Positions 51,501 through 63,500 of a DNA stretch of 64,000 nucleotides are shown here, in pieces. The notes under the pieces were generated by a model, which worked only from the letters and a program-made list of their open reading frames with translations, did no database searches and was not told where the DNA came from. Numbering within the stretch: position 1 is the first letter of the stretch; each line of letters opens with the position of its first letter. Source of the DNA: Effrenium voratum (lineage: Eukaryota > Sar > Dinophyceae > Suessiales > Symbiodiniaceae); assembly GCA_963377175.1 (NCBI GenBank), contig CAUJNA010003241.1, positions 365,001-429,000 of the forward strand, written 5' to 3'. The translations under genes were made by a program, and so were the position numbers.

Positions 51501-54500
51501 CTCGTCACCATCATCATCATCATCATCATCATCGTCATCATCATCAGCGGCGTCATCATCATTATCGGCATCACCATCATCATCATCATCAGCATCATCA
51601 TCAAAATCATCATCATCATCTTCATCATCCTCAGCAGCATCATCAGCATCATCATCATCATCGTCATCTTCCCGTAGTCTTCCGTCATCTGCGTGTATTC
51701 TTCCGTCATCTCCCCGTAGTCTTCCGTCATCTTCCCGCAGCTTCCCATAGTCTTCTCGTCCATTTCCGTCCTCTTCCCGTAGTCTTCCCGCAGTCTTCCG
51801 TCATCTTCCCGTAGTCTTCCGTCATCTTCCCATCATCTCCCGTAGTCTTTCCGTCATTTTCCCGTAGTCTTCTGTCATCTTCCCGTAGTCTTCCGTCATC
51901 TTCCCGTAGTCTTCCGTCATCTTCCCGCAGTCCCGCAGTCTTCCGTCATCTTCCCGCAGTCTTCTGTCAGCTTCCCGTCATCTTCCCGTAGTCTTCCGTC
52001 ATCTTCCGGTAGTCTTCTGTCAGCTTCCCGTCATCTTCCCGTACTTCCGTCATCTTCCCGTACTCTTCCGTCATCTTCCCGCAGTCTTCCGGCATCTTCC
52101 CGCAGTCTTCCGTCATCTTCCCGTCAGCTTCCCGTACTCTTCCGTCATCTTCCCGTAGTTTTCTGTCAGCTTCCCGTCATCTTCCCGTAGTCTTCCGTCA
52201 TCTTCCTAGTCTTTCATCATCATCATCCATCCTCACGGTTAGAGGTTAGGGTTAGAGGTTAGGGTTAGAGGTTAGGGTTAGAGGTTAAGGTTAGAGGTTA
52301 GGGTTAGAGGTTAAGGTTAGAGGTTAGGGTTAGAGGTTAGGGTTAGAGGTTAGGGTTAGAGGCTAGGGTTAGAGGTTAGGGTTAGAGGTTAGGGTTAGAG
52401 TAGGGTCATCTTCCGGTAGTCTTCCGTCATCTTCCCGTCATCTTCCCGTAGTCTTCCGTCATCTTCGCGTAGTCTTCCGTCATCTTCCCGCAGTCTTCAT
52501 CTTCCCGTCAGCTTCCCGTAGTCTTCCGTCATCTTCCCGTAGTCTTCCGTCATCTTCCTGCAGTCTTCCGTTGTCTTCCCGTAGTCTTCCATCATCTTTC
52601 CGTCAATTCCCGTAGTCTTCCGTCATCTTCCCGTCAGCTTCCCGTAGTCTTCCGTCATCTTCCCGTAGTCTTCCGGCATCTTCGTGCAGTCTTCCGTCAT
52701 CTTCCCGCACTCTTCTTGTCTTAATCCGTTATCTTCTCCTTGTCTTCCGTCGTCTCCCGCAGTCTTCCGTCATCTTCCCGTAGTCTTCTGTCAGCTTCCC
52801 GTCATCTTCCTAGTCTTTCATCATCATCATCCATCCTCACGGTTAGAGGTTAAAGTTAGAGGTTAGGGTTAGAGGTTAGGGTTAGAGGTTAGGGTTAGAG
52901 GTTAGGGTTAGAGGTTAGGGTTAGAGGTTAGGGTTAGAGGTTAGGGTTAGAGGTTAGGGTTAGAGGTTAGGGTTAGAGGTTAGGGTTAGAGGTTAGGGTT
53001 AGAGAGGTTAGGGTTAGAGGTTAGGGTTAGAGGTTAGAGTTAGGGTTAGAGGTTAGGGTTAGAGGTTAGGGTTAGAGGTTAGGGTTAGAGGTTAGGGTTA
53101 GAGGTTAGGGTTAGAGGTTAGGGTTAGAGGTTAGGCGTGTCAAAAATCCGCTGCGGGACCCCCCCTCCCCCCCTCAGACTCCCCCTAACCACCACTTAGA
53201 ACACGCCTCGCCCCTTTGCAGAGACTAACTTTGCTTTTGCAAAGGGGTCGGCGGATTGCCCCAACCAGTTTTCTCCAGAATCAAAGAAACACATCTCCAC
53301 CAACGGCTGCTCTCTTGCTTGAATGGATTTATTAACCCCTTTGTTCTGATGGTAACTGAACCCCATGGGGCGCTGGTATGGTGTTTGGGAGAAGCTTTCG
53401 AGTGAGACGCTTCCCTTTGGAGTCGCTTCGTGTTTCATTCGCGTCTTCGAAACAAGCCAGAAGAAATCAAGCCCAAAGGTCCTCCTGGGATCCTTAGGTT
53501 GGCAACCTCGGGCTGTCAAAGTCGGAAACTGAGGTTCTTTCCCTTCAAAGTGCAACTTGAGGGGGTGACGTTGGTGGTAAAAAAAATAACTGCGGCCAGC
53601 AAACCACCACCAAAGCCCAGCCAAAAATTGATGTCCACACGTTCCCCCATCAAATTTTCACACCCTCTGGAACTCGAGGACTGGGCGAGGCCATGGATGG
53701 CCTGCCGATTGCCCTGGCGGCCTTCGGCCACCGCGTCATGGTGGTGTCTCCCCGCCGGGATCCTCGAATTCGACCGGAGAAAGGACAACACAAGTCCATG
53801 GGACAGGTTTTTTTTGTGAGTATGAAGCATTGGATTGAAGCATGTGTTTCATCATTTACACATTCATATTTGTGGTGCAAGCAACGAACAGATCGTCGAT
53901 TTCGAAAATGTCACCCCAGAAATGAATCCCAAAGGGAGTCCTTTTTCTTTGTGGGATAGACCCACGCTATGCTTTGGATTCTTTGCAACACCGTGAACAT
54001 GGCTGACAGAAGTGTTCATGTAAATGGTGCACACCAAAAGGTTCCTAGTGAAACAACTTATATATATATATGTATAATAAAAAGAAAAACAACAAATCTT
54101 GGCCCAACCCCAGGGTTCACCTCAAAAACGACATCCCCCGAGTCTTGGTGGATGTGTGTGGATGTGTGTGGATGTGTGTGGATGTGTGTTTGGATGTGTG
54201 TTTGGATGTGTTCTCTCTCTGTGTGTGTGTGTCCCTGTGTGGATGTGTACTTGACTGCTATTGGGTTGGATCTTTAGACTTTCACTTTTTGGTTGAAATC
54301 AAGTTGGGTTTCCCATGAAACCCACAAAATGTTAAACACTTTTTGCAGAGGGGTCGTTACAGCAACCAAGTAGATGTCCTTTTTGGGTTTCGGGACCCAA
54401 TGCCAACAGCGCCAGACCGCGGGAAGTTTTTTGGTTTTTCCCCCCGAGGTTACGACCAGTACGCGGAGGCTTGGGACACCAGCTACTGGGGCAACGTGTC

Positions 54501-57500
54501 CATGGGCGGCAAGCAGGACGCTGCTGGGAAAGCGAAGCTGGCACTACCGCAAGGGTCAACAAATGCGCCTGGACCCTCAAAATTCCAACCCAAAGTGGGT
54601 TATTGCCCCCAAACTTGTGGGGTTGTACCAAAGCTGGGAGTACCGCAAGTGTCAGAATGTGCCTGGATGCCGCACAAATCCAACTTAAAAATGGGTTATT
54701 GCTCAAGCTTATGGGATTGTTCAAAGCTGGGAGTCCCCAAAAGTCAAAATGTGCCAAGATGCCGCAAAAGTCCAACTAAAAAGTGGGTCATTCCTTCTTT
54801 TGTTGGTAGTTTGAGGGTACAGGTGCCAAGATACCGCAAGGTTTCGTCCTGACAAGTGAGGCTTGGTTGTGGTTGGTTGCCCTTTTACACAAACCCTAAA
54901 AGGGGGGCTAGTTGCGGACAGACCCATGTGGCCAGAAATGTTACTGGTCAGAATACCCTCAAGCATGGTTGGCGGGTTGCAGAAGAATCTAATGTTTGCC
55001 AAAAGGGCTTCAGACGGATCTAGGACAAGGACTGCCCAAGCCGCCATTTGAACAGACCGGATTCTGGTTAGCATATGGTCACCTCAGCCGAAATGGGTCG
55101 AGACGTGTCTAACCCGCCAATCCAAATCACTGGGCGAGGAGCTATCCCAATTCAAAATTTCAGGCCCCTTTCAGATTTAACCTCTCCGGTAGTTTATTTT
55201 TTTCTTCGCGAAGGGAACAAAAGCAAACCGCCCCCGCCCCACCGCCCAGTTTGTGGCCAGAGATGCCCCGAGGTCCGTTGCCACAAGCCCAGGGGATCCT
55301 TGGACACACCCTTTGCGAGGAGTCTGTGCACTTCTTCCACACCTACAAGCAGAAGGCGCCTTTCTTCTACCGAACTCACCCGGCTCCAGGGCGCGTAAAC
55401 AAACAGAGGTGCATTTTGCTTGGATGTTAGGACTTTCCAACTAATGGGTTTTCCCATGAAGACCACTAAAAGTGAGGGAAACTTTTAGCAGGGCAGCAGA
55501 AAGCAACCGAGCAAATCCGACCTCACCCGGCTCCAGCCGGAAGTTTGGCAGTTTGCAGAAGTCAAGCGGTTTGCCCAATCCAGCGAAGGCCACCCAAGAC
55601 CGTTGGTTGATTTTTCTTCGGTTGCCAGTTCAACCATTCTTTCAAGATTATCCAAAAGGAAACCCTAGGGTTCAACGAATGGTTGACCCAATTTGGATGA
55701 TGAAACTCGTGAAGGGCAAATCCTGGTGCTTGTATTGACTAACCCCCCTAGTTTTCGCGGTTTGAAACCTCAAAGAAGCCAGTTGGGAGCTCCGGCTTGC
55801 CGGCAAATTCGTCATTTCTTATATGTCCCCTTTCAAACAGACCCCTACGAGGAAGTCAAACATCTTGGCAACAAGAGGCTGCTTGACCCACCCAAAAGCA
55901 AAGAATAAGACCTCCTTGTTTTGTGGGTAAATCGTTTCACTATGGGAGGAGACATCATCCATATCAGCAACGCACTACATTGTTTCAGGTTCCTCACGGT
56001 TTGTTTGGGTTCGTTCCTTTTCGAGCACACGCCAGCTTCGGAGTTTTCGATTCGACTGCCCTGAATCACCGCTTGATTCGGGCGTTTCGCTCCGCCACCG
56101 GTTCCGTGCCGTGCCCCGATTCGTTTCGATTCGTTTCGATTGGGACCTTCGGGGGCCTCCAACCTTCGAAGCTCGCCTCCGAGCTTCGCCTCGGCCTCCA
56201 GCCTTCGAAGCCCCCCTCCTCAAGCTTTGGGGTGTCGCCTCCTCCAAGCTTCGGGGGGGTTTTGCCTTGCCAGGTCTGGGGGTGGGCGGTTCCCGGGGCT
56301 GTGGACCTAGGCCAGGTCTGGGAATCCACATTTTAGGAAAATGAGGAGTTTCCCCCATCGCCGGTCCCCTTCTCGGTGTGAGTCCGCTGACAGCAGGAGG
56401 GGTCGGCGGATCAATGACCATAGGCCATAAGGAGAGGAAGCAGGAGAAAAGGCAAAGGACAATGTCGGCGGACTGAGCCGGAGGCTCTAAAGTTGCTGCC
56501 CCCCCCCAAAAAAAAAGAACGTCATGCCACCAATAGGAGCCTCATCTCACCAAAGCCTTTCCACAGTGAGAAGGGGCGTCAGCTTCTCTTTGATAACATG
56601 GATAAAGCAACAAACTCATATCGGGGGCACTTCAGGAGAGAGCAACTGAAGCAGCTGGAGCCCCCCATACCCAACACACCTGCCGATGAATATAACCCTA
56701 TTGGTTGAATACATTTGTGTGGCTATCACCATGGTTCTGGGCGGAAAAAAACTTTCAGTGATGCCAAAGTGGACTATCTTGTCGCTTTGAAGGGGTTCAC
56801 ATAGGCCCACAACCCTTTCCCCAAACCATGGCTAGTGAAGCTGAATTGGTATAAAACGGTCTTGCAACGATTGCCACCATTTAGTGTATAGAGCCCCCAA
56901 GCGGTGGTTTGCGTGCCCCCCTCGTCACAGAGACTCTTCTAACCAATTCATGTTTGCTGGGATGGACATGGTGGCTCTCCAGAAACTTTTTGCCAGCGTT
57001 TGCAACCAACATTGGCCAAGCATCAACCTGTGTGCACTGACAATGTGTGTTCGTGTGCGTGCAAGCCTTTCATAGCGACTCTAACATGGACCCCCCCACC
57101 TCTGCTCACAAACAGCAAGAAAAGGACCAACAGTACCAGGTTTTTTTTACCAGCCTGTTTCCACCAAAAAGGGGTTCCCAAACTCGCCCAAGTGCCTCTC
57201 TTCAATCAAGGGCCTTGTCATCTCCGAAGGAGGGTCGAAAGGGGGACAGTTCCTTTGATCAGCAGAACAATATTCCGGGCGCGAATGATGAAATGGGGTA
57301 CCCCGCATAAATCAACTGGTTGAGTACTGGGGTGTGCAGTGAGTGGCTCCCTCACGCTGTGCCGAACCCAAACAGGAAGTAAAATTGCAAATTGATAAAC
57401 ACAGTTCAACGTTTGATGTACTGAAAACACTGAGACCAACAGACTATACGTAAGTCTATTCAATCATTGCCCCAAGCTGCCTCGTTTGGGGTTCCGTTTG

Positions 57501-60500
57501 GTTGTTACCCCCACATACACGCGCCTTGGACCTGTCTGGAGAACTCGTAGCGACACTTGGGTATGAGAACCTGGGGAGAATACACGGGCCTGTCTTTTTT
57601 TGGCAGGTGTCTGGACCCTCAAAACCGATAACAAAGGGAACTCACCCCACAAGTTTGGAGAGAGTAAGCTTGGGGCAACCCATGTTTGAGGGAATCTTGA
57701 GGGTCCAGGTACCTCTTTCTTGGTTTCGAAGGGAAGCCACGAGAGCCGAAGCTCATTTTGGGGGGGGTCCTATTCCTAAAGACCCGCACTAAGTCAGATG
57801 GCCGCAGGGCATGGCCCCTTGTTGAGGATGGCGATACCCATGGGAGGATGGCAGGACTGAAGTGGGCGTGACCCCCAAGGCGGTTGACTTGCTCTTGGTT
57901 CTTGAAACCAGCCCCCAAAAAGCGTACCCTCATTGCCCAAGGCCGACCGCTTGACCTTGTAGTTTCCACTCGTTCGTCGATTTCTATGGCCCCCAAACTG
58001 GAGCACACCCTCTTTTTTTTTGGGTCCAAAAGGGCTCCCGCAGCAAGCCAAAAAAACAAACAGAAAAAAAAACGACGAGCCGCAGGTGGACTACGTCTTC
58101 GTGGATCATCCCACCTTCCTGGAGCGCGTGAATGGCCTCACAGGTGCGGTCGATCGATCATCGGAACCTGTCAGGTTCGGGGCGTTGCGCGGGGTTTTTT
58201 GCAGACGGGGAGGGTCACGTTCCCACACCGAGTTGACAGGATGGACTTTTTGTTGGTTGGCAGATACGAGCGTGGCTCAAAATGGATGTTGAGGTTGGCA
58301 GATATGAGTTGCTCAAAATGGAAGAGCCAGGGTGAAGCGCTTCTGGTCTTTGGTTCCACTTACCAAGGTGCCATTTTGTTACATGTTTCTGAGCATATAT
58401 ATATATATATATGTATATGCTTCGGACCAGGATTTCAACATGTTCATGGAAAGCCAACGAGGCAGTGCCGGGTGGTGAATCAAATCAAACGCGTTCAAAC
58501 CTCCCATTGCAAAGAGTCCCGCACACTGACCACAGAGATGGGTGATACCTGTTCTGGTTTGTCATGGTAGTGAAACCAGCAGACATATTGTTAAAACCAT
58601 CAGAGGGTTTCCTATTTTGGGAAATCCCACATGGCTTTTGGAATCCAAGGTGGAGTCTCCGATTATAGAAATCTCGGGGCATAACCTCAGTGACTCGTCT
58701 CAAACTGCCTGGCTGCCTGGCTGCTCCAGTTGGTTTTCCTTTGAACCCCGCCCAAAACGACGAACCACAAGCCTCGTACCCATCCCGCCGCGGATGGCCA
58801 GGTGCCAAGCTCTATGGCCCCGAGTGGGGCAAGGACTCCGGGTCCCGATCGCTCGGGGATCGCGCGGCGGTTTCGATCCTTTGGCCGGTCCAAGGGGCAA
58901 TTCCCCAAACCCTGGGGGAAGCCGAAGGAAAACAAAGCGGGCTCTAAACTACCCACCTCCCTTGCACATACGTTAAAGGGGGTTCCAAAAAAGTACATGG
59001 ACCCTCGTAGAACTCGAACGCAAAACAGGAATTCTTGCCAGCCCCAACATGATGGTTGGTGGAATTAGTATTCCTTCCTTTTGTACGGGTAGTTTGAGGG
59101 TCCAGGTAGACGGAAACTGGACAGGGTGTCCGATCCATTTCCCTTTTTGGAACCTCCATTCAGTGGCAGTTTCAATGGAACCCCCGATCTCAGTAGGATT
59201 GCCCACTCTGTTTTGCGACGGTGTTGGATTCGGATGCTTAAGTTGGGTGGGACCCAAAGGGATTGAGCACCACCGTTCAAGTTGACGTCCGAACAGTTTG
59301 AAACCTACCCGAACATATTGAAACCTTCCCAGTTCCCGGCGCAGGAAGGAATTTGTAAAACGTTTGGTGTCCTGTTCAGATATCCATTGTAGTATTGTTT
59401 TCGGTTTGGAGACAATCCCTTTCACAGTGTTCACATTGTCTTGGGTTTTTGTCTTGGGGAAGACGTCTAAAAATGGCTTGGGGAAGCCTCGGTTCCTTTG
59501 CAGTCAGTGCCGGGGACACGATCGCAGTGACCGGGATAGTCTCAATATGATATATACGTGCAGCCCCCGTAGATTCCGCAAGGGCCGCTTTAATATCTGC
59601 AAAGATATTTGTGATGTTTCTCGTGAGTTTGGAGCTGCCCTTTTGGTTTTTTGGGGAAGTAGCAGGATTGCAGGTTCCGCATTGTCGTTGTCGTAAGAGG
59701 ATCGAGCCGACCTTTGAGGGGTCGTGGGAAGCACGTCTCGGCTGCATCGTTCCTTTTGGAAGACCAAGGTCTCCGAAAGGCCCCTGGCCCCCGTGGTATT
59801 TGTTTCTGCCAACTTGCACTCAAAGCTATCCTTGACTCAGTGGCACCGATTCTGTGTCTTTTTTCTTTATTTCCTTCTTTTCCGGTGACTGTCCCACTGA
59901 AAATGGTCTTCCCCAAACAGGGTTCCCTTTTTTTCCAGGGTCTCTGAACAACTGCTCAGATGTTCAAAGCAAACCAATGTTGGTCCATATTTAGTCATGA
60001 CCCCAAAACGTTAACCTTTTAGTTCCAGGTGCTTTGGGCAATTGAGACTGAGTTGATACGACCTGAGCCGGTACAGCAATTCCGGACATCCGGACTGCAG
60101 ATACCTTGGAACAAGGCTTGATTTCCAAAATAGGCATCGGAACCCAAAAACATGGGCGGTTTAATTTGATTTCCCTGCAAAAAGCCATGTGGGTTCCTCA
60201 AGCAAAGGCAGACCCATAAATCATAGTTTTCTCTCCAGCCTAAGATTGAACCCACCATGTGGGGGTCTCCCAAAAATAGATTCCAAATCCAATTTTCAGC
60301 TTTCTGTTCAGTCAGCAGTTTGAATTCTAACTTACCGTAAGTAGACGGCATAACGAATCCCTAGAAAAGCCTGATAGTGTCTACAGTTGAACGCAGATGG
60401 ACATCCAATCTCTTTGACTTAAAAGGAGCAGTAGATTACCCTGTTTCTGGGAACGATTTCTGAGGGAAGCCCGGGAGACACCATCCCGTCTTCTGCATGA

Positions 60501-63500
60501 CAAAGTACCCCCCTGCGCAAAAGCTCTTCACGTTGTTTGGGCTGACAGCCTCACAGATATCTAGAGCCCACCAGTAAAAACCACCTTGTAATAAGACCTC
60601 ATCATGCGGTGCTTTGCATTGAACTGCAGGGAAACAGTTCGGATATCTCATTTGCCATATCCCCCCTACAAGCCATCCCCCTTTTCTCTCCTCCCCCCAG
60701 GTTTCTCAGCACCCATGAAATCCTGGCAGGATTTCGCGGACAATCAGGCGCGTTTCGCCTATTTCTGCAAGTGCGCTGTGAAGGCCATCCAGGAGTGACT
60801 TGGGACTGGTCGCTTCCTTGTAGCAGCCTTTGGTTCGGACTGGAGTGGTTTGGAATTCGTGCATGTGTTTCTGTCTGTGTGTGTGTGTGGCTGTATGGCT
60901 GGGTGCTGCTCTGTGCCACGTGCTCTGTCTTGCCTTTGCCTCGCTTTGCCTGCTTTGCTCTGTGCGCGCCTTTCTTGGTTTCCGTCGTTTCATGGACAGA
61001 TGGTCGCAGTTATTGTTCTTTTCCCCTGTTGGGGTTTTAATTCGATCTATCACTACTGGAAATATCTTCCATTTTTTCCAGGGATCCTTCTTTCTAGACA
61101 ACCACCGGAAACCCAGGGAAAACGGATCGATCGGCTTTTCAAAAGAGCGATGGTTGAAAAGAATGAAAAAGGAAAACACACCCTAGAATCACTCCTGGAA
61201 ATATGGCCATGGGTCAAAATCCCGTACCCCCAGTGAACATCCCAATCCCCACTAAAATAAATCCTAAAAATGGGTGGTGAATTCACCTACCAACCAAAAT
61301 GGGATCCCATTGGTTTTGACAACCACAGCCATATCTTCCATTTCCAGGGGACGTATCCGCCTCCAGCGGAAGAGGACACCAACTGGTTCCCCGCCTTTCG
61401 GTCCCTGAGGAGCTTCGACTGGGCGGATCCGCGTCCGGAGCTCGGAGCGAAGGCACGCGAGCGTCACCCAAAAGTCCTCGCCTTCAAGGCTACTCTACCA
61501 TTTGCTGAAGAATATTGTTATTCTTTGTCTTTTGGTTTTGAAGCGAGTTTAAATCACTACTGGACATATTGTGATTTTTCCCCTTTTGGTTTTAAGGGAG
61601 TTTGTCACTACTGGATATATCGTCATGTTTCCCGGCGAAAAAGCAAATGGAAGTGTTGGCTTGGATGTCTAACCAGCACCCGCGTCCAACTACTGCTTTG
61701 TGGGTACTGTAGCAAGGAGATTTTGGACATGGGAGAAAGCAGGCGAATTGGGGGGGGGGGTGCATGTTTCAACGGTTTTTGTGCGGAGGGCAATAGCCAC
61801 ATAGAAATGAGCAGCACAAACAGATCATGGTAGTGAATTGCTAGTTTTGACCCGAACCCCGAGGCTCACAATCTGAGTTTGGACAGATCAAGATGAGCTC
61901 AACTGCTTGTTTCCAGTTTGTACACTTGGTCAACGCTCCAAATGGGTCTTCCTTTGGGTTCTATTTGGGACTACCCTCGTGCCAACAATCATTTCCCCAA
62001 CGTGAACCAAGTCCACCCTGCGTGGACAGGCGCAGCTTTTTTTTAGTATGACGAGGTGTCCATTCAACTAGCAGTCCTTAAGCTTCTAGCATTTTTCTGA
62101 CCAACTGAAACCGAGCCATCACCATGTTGTTGTTTCTTCCGCCTGCCCGTTTTGGTCCCCGCCTCATTTTTCCCTTTGGTCGCAGGGACCTGAGAGTTCA
62201 ATGGGCTGTCGGGCTGTCGGGAAAAGTGGTCCATTTCGGGGGACTGGGGACTGGGGCCATTTGGGTCCCCGGCTCAGACTGCCAGACGGTTTTGAACGGC
62301 CCCCGGTTGCTTCCATCTGCTTTTAAGAATATGTGTTTATTTCCCCTGCTGGTTCTAAATGGAATCTATCACTGGTCTTCTTTTTTTTCCAGGGGACCTC
62401 GGCAATTGAGGGTTGCGTTTCCTTCATTCCTCAGTTCCAGCCGGCAAGTTGTTTGTTTTGGCCGGGTCCCAGCCCGGCCAAACTGTGGAATCGGAGTAAA
62501 GGGATCTGGACCAAATTCCTTGGGCCAAAAACAAGTTGAACCTTTATTATGACTCTACAACAAAAAAGTGTGTATATATATACATATAGACACACCTGTT
62601 TTCCAGGGATTGTGTCTCAGCTGAGATGTGGTTGTGATTCGGACATCTCCTCTATTTGTTTCGGGCCGATGTTCGGGGTAGCGGGCATTTTGCAGTGTCT
62701 CAAAGGTACGGGGGAGACTGCATGGTGGTGTGCAACGACTGGCACAGCGCTCTGGTGCCCATGCTGATCCATGCTGACAAGGCTCAGAATCCAGGCGCCG
62801 GGATGGCAAGGGATGGCTCCAGCGGGAGGGGGTTGTTAGGCTGTTGGGTTGTTGGGCTGTTGGTTGGTTTGTTGGGCTGTTGAGGTTCTTTGGTGGACCC
62901 GAAATACGAGTTTATGGCGTGTTGAGCGGTCTCAAGCTCAGCAAGACAGGACTTCAAGAGCATGATATGTGCATTGGATAGATATGATACTCCCTGAATT
63001 GTACATGTTCGCGTGGTCGCGCACACCAGCCGGCGGCCGGCATATTTAACACAATAGCTGCAGACAGAATTGAGGATCAGCTTGATTGAGTTGTTTGAAA
63101 AACCCAGACCTCCGGTAGCGTGCTGTTCTCTTTGGGGGATGTGAGGAGTCTTTCAAGAACTGCCAACAAAGGGTACGTGTTCCCCATGGCCTCTGCTCTG
63201 GGATGAACTCGAGCGAGGCTCCTCCGTTGTGGCAAAGACTTGACGGCCACTGCTGTCCGCCTCGCGTTGTGAAGCTGAGAGGCAAGCGAGCCCTCAGCAG
63301 ATTGTTCATGTGGGTGTGGCTCAAAATTAAGCAGGAGGGGTTACGCAGGTTTTGGTCCATGCTTCCACTTACAGGGTTCCATTTTGGCACCGGTGTTTTG
63401 AGCCACAGCCCTGTGTCCTTCGACATTCCCAACGGGCAATGTCACATGAGCAATGCAGCACCCAGGTAGACAAAGGGTTTATAAGCAGTCGCAACTGTGG

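Larger units (their letters stand above)
50178..53678. other. 3.5 kb intron with satellites
   Basis: GA...AG intron holding a 114 bp tandem repeat, an ATC trinucleotide array, a 21 bp satellite and two telomere-like arrays. The region 53160-53600 is unique-looking and non-coding. Confidence 0.75.
53754..54448. other. Intron 2 of the catalytic region, with B9
   Basis: A 695 bp GC...AG intron holding a (TA)n run (54059-54071), a GATGTGTGTG array (54150-54215) and B9. Confidence 0.75.
55356..58085. other. Intron 4 of the catalytic region
   Basis: A 2.7 kb GC...AG intron with B10, the inverted-repeat copy 2 (56492-56830), C5 and a family G fragment. A GC-rich segment at 56150-56300 carries repeated CCTCC and CTTCGAAGC words and is open in several frames without splice signals. 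Confidence 0.7.
60795..62705. other. Intron 7 of the catalytic region
   Basis: A 1.9 kb GT...AG intron with an inverted family E element and an exon-like island directly after it (61348). Confidence 0.65.

Noticed and set aside
50779..51763. Long frames over the 114 bp and ATC repeats (Met/Asp-rich, Ser/Ile-rich)
   Set aside because: Repeat translations inside an intron of the starch synthase gene.
55972..56421. GC-rich open frames on both strands near 56150-56330 as an extra starch synthase exon
   Set aside because: Low-complexity CCTCC/CTTCGAAGC words, no frame preference, and the flanking exons already join without it.
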